Below are positions 19,086 through 32,900 of a stretch of DNA of 64,000 bases, piece by piece. Source of the DNA: Taiwanofungus camphoratus (taxonomy: Eukaryota; Basidiomycota; Agaricomycetes; Polyporales; Taiwanofungaceae); the NCBI GenBank assembly GCA_003999685.1, contig CP021227.1, positions 1,736,001-1,800,000 on the forward strand. The letters are read 5' to 3'. The position numbers and the translations under genes are program-made. Positions within the stretch are counted from its first letter, which is position 1, and every line of letters starts with the position of its first letter. A model generated the notes under the pieces. It did no database searches and had not been told where the DNA came from. It was given only the letters and a program-made list of their open reading frames with translations.

Positions 19086-21016
19086 TTAAAGTGCGGGTTG
19101 GGAGGCACTCCTTTTTTTCCTCCGTGTAAATTGAGGTTTCCCCGAATACGTAATATCGTCAATGACTCTACTCTTGCTCTCGTCGCTGTTGTATCTCGCT
19201 ACATCGTTAGCCACCTTCCGAGTCACAAGCTACTATGCTTTGTTGGTTCGTTCACTGCTTTCACACTGTTTGATGAGTTCTAGTGTCATTGAAATTCTGT
19301 TGTCTTGCTGCGACAAGTTTCGCATTTTCACCTTCTGGGACGCCTTTGCGCTCTTCAGAACCAATTGCAAAAATGAAAAGTCCTTCGACTTCTACCAACA
19401 CATTGGATTGAATAGCTGCCAATACTGAAGATCATACCTTCTGTCTCAAGGCTTACTAGGCTAGATGTTCTCCAGCGCTGGGCGCTCAGGTTCGACTAAA
19501 CCTGTTCCCCACACATTGACTGATGGTGATTATTTTCTTCGAAGTTAGACAGCGGGAGTTGAGAAGAATGACTAGTTAGTCAAATGGTGCGATTTGCCCC
19601 TTGTACTGAGAGTCGTGTTTGAGAGCCTCACTGTTGGGTTGGAACTAATCAACGGTGGCATCTTTCGTATCGCGGATGTCATGGTTGACATTGAACACGC
19701 GATGGACAAGAGGCCGTAGAGGGACAAGAGTACGTTGATTCTCTTTACACACCGATCTGGCTGCTGTAGCCCACTCGGATAGGAAGGTGCCTATTATTTA
19801 CCTCAAAGTCGGCGACGGAGTCTAGGCTTTCTTTTGGGCTGCAGTGCGTGTTGCTGATGATTGATCAAGGACATACGACCGACCTGCAGATATAGCGTCG
19901 ATGGCTGTCGAAAACTTAGTACCCATAAACTCCTTCATCGGCGCAAGTCCGTCAACCTTGACAAGCCGCCGGAACCGACGCGTCTATGCAGTGGCGCAAA
20001 AGACGCAGAACACAAGTTCTAGTATTTACCTAAAGTTGTGAATTTTCTTGCTCCCTATCATTTGGCCAACGTTAATCCTAGGGTGAACCCGCTCCGGGCG
20101 CTTTTTGACATAGGCGGTTTTCGTCAAGTGGTGTTTTGTGGCTTGCATCTACACTTCTGAACGTTCTTCTTCCAACTCGAGTGATGCGTGTAGTTTACTT
20201 CGGCCCTCGGTAAATTACTGTTGTGGGCTACTGACTGCGACCTTAGTCGCGTTGTTCCTTTCTGTGAGTCTCCGTGACACTAACCTATCGCATCTTTTAG
20301 TCAGGTTCAGCCGCGCTGCTAATTTCTAACCTTCTGGAATAACCTTGACGTTTCCAGTATCAAATGATTCTGTGCCCACGAATGTAGCATCGCATTTTCC
20401 GTTCTCATGTAAGATCTTTTGCTCGTAAGTGTGGGGGGTTGTCGCGTATTTCTCAGAGTTAAACGGTTAAAGTGTTCGTATCTGTCATGACGAGTTGATT
20501 CACGGTCCATCTTCAGGACTAGTAGTAAGTATTTGAATTGAACTTAGACATCTATCATGGAATTACGACTGCCAACTGCGAGCCGCCTGAGCGGGACAAA
20601 GGTTGCTGATTGCAGCCCAGTGGGATTCAATTACCGACTATCGCAGAATCGTAGTGTATATCTCTATCAAGCTCAGACCACTTATTGGATCGCATAGATG
20701 CCATGCCGAAGAAAGCATTCTGGTCTTTCCGAGACATCCTTCGCCTGGATGCACGTCTTCTGCGACAGGACCCACAGATGATTCAGAGTGGGCACTGATA
20801 ACAACTCCTGCAACAACATAACGTTCATAAGATTGGGGGCAGTACTGAGCCCTAATGAGAAGTGATACTAGCATATATCACAATCGGTTATCAAATTTAT
20901 AGGTACTCCAGTACAGACCAGCTACAGATATGAAAGAACACAACACAACACACACGAGGATGGCACAAGCCGGTGGAGACGATCTACAGTATAGCAAGCA
21001 ATAGCTACAATCCAAA
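19086..21016. other. Gene-poor intergenic region
   Basis: About 1.9 kb with only short frames (up to about 88 codons) that share no motifs with known families and are not linked by good splice sites. I see no tRNA, no clear repeat and no gene. Confidence 0.5.
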
Positions 21017-22063
21017 TCAGACACTCATCTTCATAGGAATGCTTGGATGCGGGTCATACCCCTCCACTAGGATATCCTCGCTCGCAAACTCGTCGATACT
21101 AGGTACATTTCTCTTCCACCTTAGCTTTGGGAACGGGCGCGGCTCCCGCTGAAGCTGCACTTCAAGAGCATCAACGTGATCGCGGTAGACGTGTGCATCG
21201 CCGAGTTGGATGATGAGTTCGTGCGGTTCGGTGCCGCTGACGTGCGCGACCATGTGCGTGAGGAGCGCGTAGGACGCAATGTTGAAAGGAATTCCGAGCC
21301 CGAGGTCTGCGGAACGTTGGAACATCAGGCAGGAAAGCTTTGGTTTTGCGGAGGAAGAGGTTGGAAGGTGTACATAGAATTGACACATCATATGGCAGGG
21401 CGGAAGAGCCATCAGCGGCATGTCTAAATTGATCAGATGTCAATGGTCCGGATTCCAGCGGTGCACAAGGCCGGGAGGAAGGTAACGCAAACTCAAGAAA
21501 CAAATAATACAGGATATTCCATCCAAGGGAGATAAAAGAATGTACTCACCAGCAGGATTCCATGCACTTAGGATGATTCTGCGGTCAGTCGGGTCTTCTT
21601 TGATTTTGCGTATGCATTCTTGCAACTGGTCTACACCCTTCCCTGTGTAATCGGTATCGCAATCTTCATAGGTTGCACCAAAATGCCTCCATTGAAACCC
21701 ATATACGGGTCCAAGGTCGCCCTCTCTGCGATGGCCTAGGCCTCTCTTATCCAGGAACTCCTTCGAGCCGTTCCCGTCCCAGATTTTCACCCCCCTGTTT
21801 GATAAGAGTTTTGAGTCGGTGGACCCACGCACGAACCAGAGAAGTTCTTCAACAATCCCGCGAAGAAATGTGCGTTTTGTTGTAAGTAAAGGGAGAGTCG
21901 CATCGGCGAGGGAGAATCGAAGAGAGGGCGGTGCGAAGATGGAAAGGGTACCAGTCCCTGTGCGATCTGGACGAGGTGCGCCAGTGTCAAGGACTCTGCG
22001 AATGAGGCCGAGATATTGATACTCATCGTGGCAATGCTCGCCCCGCTCGACGGCGACAGTCAT
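21017..22063 (-). CDS. CDC21: Thymidylate synthase
   Basis: The enzyme makes dTMP from dUMP using methylene-tetrahydrofolate and supplies dTTP for DNA synthesis. Exon 1 is 22063-21550 and exon 2 is 21423-21017, joined by a 126-bp GT..AG intron, giving 306 residues (yeast enzyme about 304). Exon 1 has [35 protein letters not shown] and [13 protein letters not shown]. The intron falls in SAWNPAD. Exon 2 opens with [15 protein letters not shown], which contains the catalytic cysteine, followed by [21 protein letters not shown], the GDAHVYRDH block and the [11 protein letters not shown] end. The ATG at 22063 is chosen because it matches the family's N-terminus; an in-frame ATG at 22150 would add 29 unrelated residues running over the MCB boxes. 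It is divergent from separase with a 223-bp shared promoter holding four ACGCGT boxes. Confidence 0.97.
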
Positions 22064-22096
22064 AGCTGAGGCAATCCTAATTTCTATGGTGTAAAG

Positions 22097-22171
22097 ACGC
22101 GTTGAGTCTGGGAACGCGTTGATGAAGGGTACGCGTGGTACCTCGGTCACGAGACCAGTACGCGAACGCGT
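22097..22171. promoter_or_regulatory. Four MCB (ACGCGT) boxes in a bidirectional promoter
   Basis: Perfect ACGCGT words lie at 22097-22102, 22114-22119, 22131-22136 and 22166-22171, with a near match (ACGCGA) at 22160. The motif is a palindrome and is the Mlu I cell-cycle box bound by MBF in yeasts, where it drives G1/S genes including thymidylate synthase. All four lie between the divergent starts of thymidylate synthase (22063) and separase (22287). Confidence 0.75.
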
Positions 22172-22286
22172 CTTTTGGCGGCCACAAACTGATCAACTAG
22201 ACTCGAATAGCTACTCCGACCACCCACTCATACCGACTATTCTCTAACGACATTCAACCGACAGCACTTTTGGCTTCCAATACATT

Positions 22287-25200
22287 ATGTCTTCTGCTCC
22301 CATCAAGACCCGCTCGGATACTCGGTCGACTACTCGGTCGTCGCGACCTCTCACGTCGAGGTCCAAAGTGCAGACCACTTCTTCGGAAGATCTCGCTACG
22401 ACACTAGAGACGAAATTGACCATCTCAGATGCTAAAGGGAAGTCAAAGGCCAAAACGACACAACCAACGGTGGAAGAACGTCGCATTAACGCCATGCGCG
22501 ACATCAACGCTACGTCTAGGAGTCTCTCCGCTGTGCTCGACTCGGCAAGCCAAAGAACCTCCAGCGTAAAATACGACGATACAAGTATATTTGAAAGTGT
22601 CTCCACTGCAAAAAGTGCTCTGCAGATGTTGAGGAAACTTAGTCCCGGAGAGATGGACATTGAGCGCGCAGCGTCGAGTATTGTGGGGAAATTGGTTTCT
22701 CTTGAGATGGTAGGTACCCATCCTTGCTTTCAACGGTATTTGGCTAGATATGCTTGCTTTAGGACGATGCGGCTCTACAAATAATATCAGACATGCATCC
22801 AGCACTAATAGCGATATACAATGTCGATCACTGCCCACTTCGACAGCCTCACACGTTCCGATTTCTGTGTCTCCCGGTATTCGCCGGAGTATTGTCTGAT
22901 GCTGTTCTTGCACTTATTGCGACATATCTACTCCATGTTATCATCATCCATTCTCGCATCAGTACTGACTCCGTTGATTTCGTGTCTGCCCTATATGACA
23001 CCCCGACGCTCCTCACTTGGGTCCCTCGCCTAGGCAGTCTTCCACCAAAACAACATGACTCGATCCTGACTCGTGCGTACACTGCTGTGGCGAGGTGTGC
23101 GTCATCTCCTGGCGTCTCAGCGGTCGTTGCGTTCCGTCTGCGCACGTATGGTCTTCTGTGTCTCGCGCAAACTCGCCCCTCGGTCATCGTACCGAACACA
23201 TTCTGGGACCAGGCGGTCAAGTTTGCTGCTGCGTTTGCCGGTGAGATTGAAGCGGAACAAAAGAAGGCTGCTGTCGTTGAGCAGTTGCTGAAGACCTACG
23301 ATGAACTCGTCGCATGCGCTCAGAGACGGAAGGACAAGGATGATTTCATGAGTGGGCCCGGTTTCATTGAATTTTGTGAGCATTGGATAGGATTTGCGAG
23401 ACAGGTACATTATTGCACTCCTACATTGCGTAGTATTGTCTCATTTAGACTGCAGGGAAACAACCTCCAGTCTCTCAGCAGCATCACTAGGTTGATGCGA
23501 AGCATTGGAGAAGATACGACAAATAGGCATGGGGAGCAGGAATGCGTACGTGAGCATACGGCACTAAAGGCGGCGACGATATGTGCAACACTCGCACAAA
23601 CTGTAGCCGTCTTTGATCAATGGGCAGGTTGGTTTTTTCTGCACTACCAGCATTGTTTCGGTCTCACATTTGGACCAGACCATACAGATAACCGGGCGTT
23701 GCGTATTCATGATGCTGCTATGTCAATCAAGAACTGCCAGCAATTCTTGATCGAAGTCAACGAAGGAGATGACAGACGTACTGCTGATAAAGTGAGGCGA
23801 GCGCTTGAGAGGCTGAGGCGCAGTGCAGTCAAGGTCTTGGAGTTGTCGTCATCAGATGGCGCTTCGTCAAAGTCTGGGCAGGTACGGCAGAGTGCGGAGG
23901 TCATACTCAAAGAGATTGTTGACGTCCTTGCCACCACCGTTAAAGAGGTAACATGGTATATGTTGACTGAGGTGAACCAAGACTGACAGTTGCCGCAGAG
24001 AACTACAGTAGCCCAGGGTACTCTTACCCCAGCTCTGGACTCGCTCTTTGTTCTCGCTCGCAACTCGCTTGTTGTCTCCAATCCAGACACGTATTCATGC
24101 GCATATGAACTCCTGTCGCATGCTTCGTCACTCGTTGTTGGGCTTAGTCCAACCGATGCGGATGCAGTCGCCTCTTATGCAAACTACGTCCGCTGTGTCT
24201 CAGGAGCATTTCATAATCTTGCTGGCATCTTGTATCAGGCAGGACGATTTTCGCATGCTGTGCCCTTCCTGAAGGAGGGGTGCGTACTTGGTAATCGGGC
24301 GCTGGAGATATACAGAAACGGCGGCAAAAGAAAAACAGACGAGGAAAAGAAGGACGCGTGGAAACAGCTTGAGGAGCAATTGTATCGTCGATGGGAGATC
24401 CTGGCGGTTTGTCAGTATAAGACTGGAGATCGCAAGGTTGGTGGTCAAGTGCTCGTGTTCCATTTCATCAGCCTGATACCAGTGACTTCTGATTGCAGTT
24501 GGAGTACGAGGCATATTTAGAGTGTATGAGGGCATTCCCCTTCTACCAGGCATCTTTCATGCAGCTTACACGCACGAGCTCCTTAGCTCACGCTTTCGAG
24601 GCGTCTTCAACTCTGAGGCAGATGGGCAATATTGTGGATAGAGTGACGTATATGGGAGTATGTGACCTCTTCCGAGATTCTGCAGAGTTATCTGCAAAGA
24701 CGTGGCTCGAAGGCGTCGCAATGATGAACGATAGTGCGGATTGTATGGAGAGTACGCAGACGTGGAAGTGCGTCGTCGGAGCTCTGCTCGAGAAACAGGC
24801 GGTAGGACTTGAGGGAAGTAGATGGAAGCCCGGCGTGCGCAAAGTCATGCAAACTCTATTGAGTCATGCCCTCGACATATATTCCGCTTCGGAGAGGCCC
24901 ATCAGGAGAGCGCGAGTCCTATTGACATGCTTAGAGCTCGCGTATTATACACCAACTGGAGCTTCTGATTCGCTCTGTCGCATCACTGAGATCGGAGGAG
25001 AAGTCCGTGCTCTCTTATTGGTGGAGGTGTGTAGTCTTTGCTGTCTTGGGATCCTTTCGTCTTCATGTCCTTGACTAATCTTCTCTTTAGAACGTGGGAT
25101 ACGATGCTGAGCTGGTACAGTTCCGTACCCAGTATCTCGCTACGCTAAACCTTTGGCTCGCATTGCATACTCATCGCCGAGGAAACACTCATGAATTTTC

Positions 25201-28200
25201 TTCCATCGTGACCGGTGTCGAGGAAGCATGCAAGATCCTCAAGTCGCTTCTACCAAGTGTTCCACGTCAGTCGCTTGTCAAAACTAAGTCACCAAGAGAT
25301 GCGACTACCGTGAAGAGATCCGCCATAAAAGGTGGAGTGGGTACTACTCGTACAATGTTGCCGAGATCAAGAGCGAAGAAGGCAGTCAATGCAGACCCTC
25401 CAGTGACCCCAAAGGCTCGAAAAGGTGAGCGCATGGACTTCAGTAATTCCGTGGATGAAAACCAACTTACTCGATGATAGTGCTCAATGATGTATCATTA
25501 AATACTGTGACCGCACCTCTGAACTCTTCAGCGCTGCCTAGCAAGTCCTTCACATTGGATCACTTCAAGAAGCTAATGAATCTCGTCCGTGAGTATTTCT
25601 GCTTTAGCCCTTGGCTTCAAAATTTAGAACTTTAATTGATTGCTCCACTTGGAAGAGATGGCCTCTGAACTACTCGGATTGATGGGCTACGTTCTCGCGA
25701 AGATTCATCTTCTCAGCGTGGCCTGGAAATTGAGTGAACATCAAGAGGGTCCTGCATCTGAAGGTAAGGCTACGGTGATTCCATGCATTCCCTGTCTCAA
25801 ACATTTTCAAGAATATATAATCATGTCCGTCGACCTTGCACATGAGTACGTCAAGCTCGGCAGGGCCGAAAAGGCCGCTTCAATCTACAGTCAAGCTCTC
25901 ACAGCAATTCGTAATGTTGGAACCACTACGGAAATTCGCACTTTATTTCTCCTGCGATACGCAGAATCTTTGGCTGCTAGCGGCAACGTTCTAAAGGGGT
26001 AAGTGAAAACAACGTCCATGATCATCCAGCTTAGACGTCAAGTTGAACAATAGGTCGAGTATATATTGCGAAGCCTTGGCATTGTCAGATGCTCTCTCTT
26101 CCGACACGAAAGGGTTATCAACCTCGCAACGGGTGAAACTACGGGTAGCGGTTCTGCAACGGGCAGCCATTGCTGCAACCACGTTTTCAGCTATACAATA
26201 CTGTAAAGTCTGTCGTGAATTTCTCGTTGGCATCTTTCGCGTCTCAATACTTTTGATAGGACGATCCTGCGATGTCATTCAATGGTTTGTTGCAGGCACT
26301 ACGGCTGTGGAACCGCGCTATTGAAACTCTTGCCCGCCTGAGCTCCTCTTCGTCCAAAAGTAGTGGGGAAGAAATTAACCCATTCGAAGTGACTCATAGC
26401 GAAGATGCACAATCCAATCCTGGTAACAGATGTACACTTAGCGAGCAAGTTGCACCATCAAGAGCATTGTCACTGAAATCCTCCATGGACGGTATGGAGT
26501 GGCGAATAGCCGCAGGGGCACTTGAAACTCTTCTCGCACTATCTCAGGCTTACTTTGCTAGGGGTTCACCGCGTGAGGCAGAATATTTTGCGCAGCAAGC
26601 ACATGATTTGGCTAAATGCCTACATGCACCTGCCATGATCAGCCGTGCGCTGGCGCAAGACGGGGAGATTTTGCTTCATTTAGGTCGTCTCGACGAAGGG
26701 TATGATGCCCTTGTGCAGGCGGCAAGCTTGATAGCAGATGTATTGGGGCCTGATGCAGTGAACATCCGCCGTTTGCACGGTCATTATAGTCAACTGAGGG
26801 CGAGACATGGTGATGCTCAGCGGCTTTTTGAGGAAGCTATGAATATGCTCGACGAACTATCACAGGCGTTTGCAGCATTTGACGGCGCTACAATCGGGTA
26901 GGTTAAATGTTATAGGTTGAGGTATAGATCGAGGGTACCACTAATCCCACCCTCAGCACCAGAAAATCTCTCGGAATGTCTCCTCGGGGTCCAACGGTTC
27001 GACGTGCCAACGACGCCCTAGTCCCTACCCTCCTGGCAGCGGTTTTGCGACAGCACAGTTAGTGCCCTCAAAATTTGTCGTACCACTGCTCTGATTAATT
27101 GATTCATAGTATGGCTCTTGCGTGACACGGGAGAAGAATACAAGACTCTGCTCGAACGGTTTTCTACATTGCCGCCTACTGTAGAAACAAAGGTGATTCG
27201 TGAATACTGTTATCAGTCTAGTCAGGTATACTTATTCAGAATCAGGCTGAAGAAAGTGCGCTTATCGCTAAGCTTACCCTTGACGATGTATACTCGCGAT
27301 TCCGAGCAGACATGTTCCTCAGTTCTCTGGCAGAATCCGGTGGGTTTAATATGTTTCCCGTCATGCCATACACAGACTCATATGTGCTCAGCGATCACAA
27401 TTCCTGTGGGGATGTCTAGCTCACGGACCACTTCTATATCTTCTGCCGCACAAGATATCCTCCATACTTTGACCGCTGTGGAGAAGTCGTTGTGGGCTGA
27501 TTTATCTCTGATCGCCCACCGAGGCAATGTTCCTCATGTTCGTGATACTGCTACATCCTTGGCTTTGATCAGAGCACTGCAGACGTCTCTGGGATCTGGA
27601 GGGGAAGAAGCGTCTGGCATTGCTGCTCATCTGATAGGTGATTGTTTCGTGGCAAGCTTCGTCTTACTCAACTATTCACGCATAGTTTACCAGATGTCTC
27701 ATCAGCAATTACTTTACATCGCGAGATGCTTGAGGCTATCCAACATAAATTTATTGATCCAGTGTCATTCAATGATATGCGCTGGCCTTCGATGACCCCG
27801 AACGGTTCGCCATTAGCCCCTCGTACACAAACCCATAGTCGTTTCGAACCAGCTGGTGACTCAGATGAAGAAGTAGATGATGTATGTCACTCATCATCGC
27901 TCAAGGATTACTGGAATTTGGTGCAAAAGAAGTATCGATCTCGAGTTTTTGATCCTACCGCTATGTTAAATGATCAGGAGTATGACTTGCCTTCCCACTG
28001 GACAGTTGTAAACATCAGTGTCACGGAGGACAAAAACTTGATGTTCATCACACGGCAAAGAGCTCAGCGGAAACCCTTGGTATTCTGTTTACCGTTGAAA
28101 GGGCGACGTGACAACGAAGACGAAGACTACTTGGGTTTTAATGATGCCATCAGCGAATTGAAGACCATTATACAGCTGAACGACGAAGGGACCAAGCAAG

Positions 28201-29605
28201 CAGCAAATGTCCGGAAGGATGATAAGGCTGCCAGGGCAGCTTGGTGGGCTGACCGGACCGCACTTGACAGACGGCTGAAAGAGCTGTTGGAGAACATTGA
28301 ATTCTGCTGGCTAGGTGCATTTAAGGTTTGTCGGTCATGTTCACTCGAACAATCCAAATCTTCATCACAATTGCATAGACTATCCTTAGCCAACCAGTGA
28401 ACCATTCTCTGGATGAACTTGCCACCCTTAGGTCGCGACTGGATAAGGTTTTCGAAGGCAGCCTCGTACTCAAAGATAAGAAGCAGACAGTCCGTGTTAA
28501 ATTAGAGGATACCTTGCTAGAGTGTATTTCTTCTCTTCCCCTCAATTGCAGGGATGAAGAACTCGAAGATCTCATCTACTTTATCTTGGATCTATACCAG
28601 TTTCACGGCATCCCTGTCGCCATCGCGGAAGTAGACATCGATCAAGTTGTCGTAGACCTCAGAAGCACACTGGCGGAACACGCGGCGAAGACGAAGGGAC
28701 GGACGGCGCCGGACGATGATTGCCATATGTTCTTGGTGTTGGATAAGAACGTCCAGGGAATTCCTTGGGAGTCTCTTCCAACTCTGAGAGGCAAGAGTGT
28801 CAGCCGAATCCCAAGCATGAACTTCCTGATGGATCGGATTCAATCTTTCTACTGCAAAAGTGGCTCTGTCGAAAAAGTCTTTCTGGACAGCTCCAAGGCA
28901 CAGCACGATAGAGCAAGCGTGGATCCTAGGAAAACATTTTACATATTGAATCCCAGTGGCGACCTCAAGGGAACAGAGGGACGGTTCGCGAGTTGGCTCA
29001 AGGATATGAGACCTGCCGGGTGGGATGGTCTCATTGGTCGTGTACCTACTGAACAGCAATTCATCAATGCCTTGACCAGGAATGATTTGGTCATGTGAGT
29101 TGCCGACCCTTTCATTTTGTAATACTTACACGCCTTCTCGGTTGTCATAGATACTTTGGCCACGGGGGTGCTGAACAATATGTACGTTCACACAAAGTCC
29201 GTCATCTGTCTCGATGTGCGGCGACGATGCTTTGGGGCTGCTCGTCGGGTACACTTCGAGAAATGGGGGATTTTGATCGAACCGGTACACCACACAATTA
29301 TATGTTAGCTGGCTGGTTAGTGTCTTTCTTTCGTAGTTGGCGCCCTGGAATGACGTCTCCTCCTCAGCCCAACACTTGTTGCAAACTTGTGGGACGTGAC
29401 GGACCGTGACATCGATAAATTTTCACAGGCTGTCTTTGATGGACTGTCCTTGAACCCCTCAGCTGTGAAGCAGTGGCGGCGCGACGATGATACCAGAAGC
29501 GAATGTTCAGTTGTGACAGCTGTTGCTCGGGCAAGAGAGTCTTGCAAGTTGAAGTACCTTACAGGTGCCGCGCCGGTTATTTATGGCATTCCATTCTATC
29601 TATGA
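22287..29605 (+). CDS. ESP1: Separase (peptidase family C50)
   Basis: The protease cleaves the cohesin kleisin at anaphase and so separates sister chromatids. The gene starts at ATG 22287 (MSSAPIKTRS, basic and disordered) and ends at 29605. It has many short introns; early exons are 22287-22709, 22763-23948, about 23994-24436, 24499-25026 and 25091-25424. The long middle (about 22,800-28,000) is a helical-repeat region as in other separases, including TPR-like stretches (YVKLGRAEKAASIYSQAL). The C-terminal protease domain starts near 28,400. It carries the YFGHGGAEQYV block with the catalytic histidine (exon from 29151), the MLWGCSSGTL block with the catalytic cysteine (codon 29238-29240), and the end CPTLVANLWDVTDRDID. 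Both catalytic residues are present, so it should be active. It shares its promoter with thymidylate synthase and converges on condensin. Exon limits in the middle are approximate. Confidence 0.95.
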
Positions 29606-29929
29606 AGATGTCTACACTTGCTGACGTGCTTGCATCCGCATTATCGTTATTCCTAGTATACCATGTTTATCCATTGCATGTCATGTGGCAATTTCACTAC
29701 CTAAGGAGTCAAACAACTGAGTATAGAAATTTTGAGTCCTCGACCTACCTAAACGATGACTCCTCACGATGAACATGTAGTCCACACGTAAGTTGACTTG
29801 GAGCATTTAAGGACAAGAACAGAGCAATGTCATATAACAAAACAATGATTGATATAACTTTAATAGTTTACAGACTTAAGAAGGTGAGGAGATCTGATAG
29901 AATAGATAGTTAAAGATACATAAAATCAG
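29606..29929. other. Intergenic gap between convergent genes
   Basis: About 320 AT-rich bases lie between the stop of separase (plus) and the stop of the condensin gene (minus). It probably contains both 3' ends. No gene is seen. Confidence 0.5.
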
Positions 29930-32900
29930 TCAGCCAATAATTTGATCTACTTCCTCTTCCTCCTCGTCTTCGTCTTCTGGGGCATCAATGTCCCCATCTA
30001 ATCCTTCAGCATGGCTAGTGGATCGAAAATTAGTAAAGGATACCATCCGAGAGAGTGGAATAGTCAAATTTACCTTTCTTTTGTTCTCGAGGATGAGGGA
30101 GCAAGTGTACCTTCTTCACCGTCATCATCGTCTTCACTGTCTCTCCTAGGAGTAACCGCCGCAGAGATGGCTCGTCTCGATCTCTCCGCTCTAAAGTGAG
30201 GAATGATTCATTCAGCATTTTCAACGGGAGAAAAATACGGTACACATACGCAGAACGCCTGGGCATCACCCGCGTTGGTGCAACGGATGTGGGAGGTGTC
30301 GATCCAGTCTCTGTACGAGTGTCGTCATCGGATTCATCATCTGACTGAGATAGACGTCTTCTCCTGTAGGTACGTCTGAATGAACGATTCGAGTAACCTC
30401 TACAAGAGATGCACTCACTTGGCTTTGCCCTTGTGACGTCGGGGTGACGGAGGAACACTATCGATTTCTTCGGACACACCACTAGCGGTTGAAACTGTGA
30501 CAACACTCTCAGATCTCCTGATGTAGAACGTGAGACGAGGAAGGTCTCGAGCTTTCTCGAAACGAAGTGAAACATACCGCTTCCTGGTTTTCTTTGGTTT
30601 TTCGTCTTCTTCGCTGTCCGACTCAATTTCGTCCAAAAATTCGAAAAGACCCTTTAAGTTCTCCAGCTGTCGATATTCTTCCTCGCTGAAGCCTTCCAGT
30701 TGCCTTTCGAACTTTTTCGAGATAGCGCTGTCGAACTTGACAAATGCATTCTGAGACGCGGTATCTCGAAGAGGTCGCCGCTAGTCAATAATTAATGAGA
30801 CGACAGGAATCCTAATGTGCAATTGAGAGTAACACCAACTGAGCGCAGATTATGAGTGAGAAGCTTCAGAGTGCGTAATTTATCATCGTCGAGAATGTCG
30901 GGAATGTGGAGTTTGCCAAGCAGTTGACACAATGCTTTCTTGTCATCCTCTGACGGCCGGAAATGCAATGCATAAGTCATGACGTGGGCACTATCCATAC
31001 GACCGAGAGCAAATACTCACTCTCCATTTCCTTGCTGAACAAGGCTTTGACAATATCACTCGCTAAATCTATGTGGATGGTATCATCAGCAGGGTTGTCT
31101 CGCAACCCCTTAGTGACGGTACTACAAAAGTCGATTTGAGGGGAGATTACTGGCAGGTCAAGATATCGAAGACGTACGCTGCCTTCTGCGGATCTGTCCA
31201 ATCAACAAACATGAGTCCTACTTGTGCAGGCGTGACTATCTCTTCGTCCCCATCCCACTCCATGTATGTTGATATCAGGTGCTCGTACAGAGGAATAAAT
31301 ACCTATGTGAATATGATCGGATATCAAATAGCTATTAACCTCTGTTAGGTGACAGTAAGATAGAGACAAGATCACCTTCTGCATCCGCCGTTGGTTGGCG
31401 GCTGATGAATAACAATACACAGGGAAGAAGTATGAAAGGCATTGTCTGAGTTCCTGGTTCGTCGCAGTTTCTGGCGAGATGAAGACGAGCACCAAGCTCT
31501 TCAAGACCTATGCACAATGGAAGTCAGCGAGCCTCCTGCAAAGCTCGGGATGATAGTACTTGCCCGATCATCGGTGATCATACCGGAGAGCATCAGCTTC
31601 GAGATCCCAATGCAGAGGAGTGCCTGCACTTGGTCTGAGTCCTCCTTTTCTAGCAGATGGAGGAAGTATTCGACAATACGGTCGCCCTGCTCTCGCGTCA
31701 GTACTACTACAACGGATAAGAAGGTATAAGTTCACGTTCGCACTCCCGGGCCCGAGGAAGTCACCCTCGTGCACCATGAGGATGTCGAACACTATCTGCA
31801 GCACGCTGATCTTAATAACTTCCGGTGCGGACTGGATCTGACTCAAGAATAGCTGAAACGAGTTCAATGCCATGCGCTGTACGGTGGGGGTATCAATAAA
31901 AAGAGACTCTGTGAATGGAGGCAAGCATACCCGTGCGATTAGACAACAAAGTCCGAGACTGACGAGGCCCCGCTGCCTCAGTAACAGCTCCTTGCGCTTT
32001 ACAGCGGGAATAATCAGCTCGCCCAAGATTCCCTCTAGCGTCGAGTTCTCCTCGAAAGTCTGGAAGACAGTCAGCTAGTCTTGGCATGTTCATCGAAGCA
32101 GACTTACCCCGTTTACTCGCTCGAGCATCCCGATACAGAGGGAGAGGCAGCGTAGGTCTATCGCGTCAGCATGCGTCTTCTCCTCCGGCGTCATCTCAGA
32201 ATTAGGTTTGGGCAGAGCACGGACTGTGCGCGCTGTCGTGGGAGTCTGTCCAAACTCACTCTCGCCATCGTTGGCTTCCCGCTAGCGCATGGGCGGATCA
32301 GGTTTGACAGGTATTCACCTAGACAGTGTAGGGCTCACCGAATCTTCCTCTGGGTCACTCGGATCTCGCAACTCATGAACGACCTCGACAACGACACGAA
32401 TTAGGTCACGTTCGTCCGGTGAGAGGATCCTGAGTACGTCCAGACAACGCGCAACTAGACTCTCTGGCAACACATCCTGCGAGATCATATCGCCTATAGC
32501 ATTTCCTCAGCCCAGTCCATCGCCAAGGCACAATGAAAAACACTCACGGACTAGCTGGAACATCCGCCTCCTCCCAATCTCGTCTGCATAATCCAGACCG
32601 ACTGCGAGCCGCAGCATCTCACCGATAATAGACTCGCCATCCATCCGCTCCTCCTCTCGCCTCGCACGCTCTTCCTCCTCGTCTTCCGCGGCCTTCTCGT
32701 CTCTCATTCCAGCACGGAGTAGCTGGGCCTCCTCCTCAGCATGTACGAGCGCGATGAGCGCGTTGTACGCTGCCTGGATGCGGAAGGCCATTGCGGTGAC
32801 AACGGGAAGCGCGGACTCGAGCCGGGCATTGTCCTGTATCGCGGCGCAGTGCTCAGTGAAGACGCGGGCGAGGAAAGCTTTCTCTGGGGTGAGAGCAGCC

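Noticed and set aside
19430-19520. tRNA-like GGTTCGACTAAACC word
   Set aside because: I could not pair a T arm with a proper 7-base loop, an acceptor stem or an anticodon arm around it.
23405-23448. Possible 44-bp intron in separase
   Set aside because: Its length is not a multiple of three and the frame is open on both sides without splicing, so removing it would break the protein.
30011-30199. Plus-strand 62-codon frame within the condensin 3' end
   Set aside because: Antisense to the acidic and Ser-rich tail of condensin; shadow frame.
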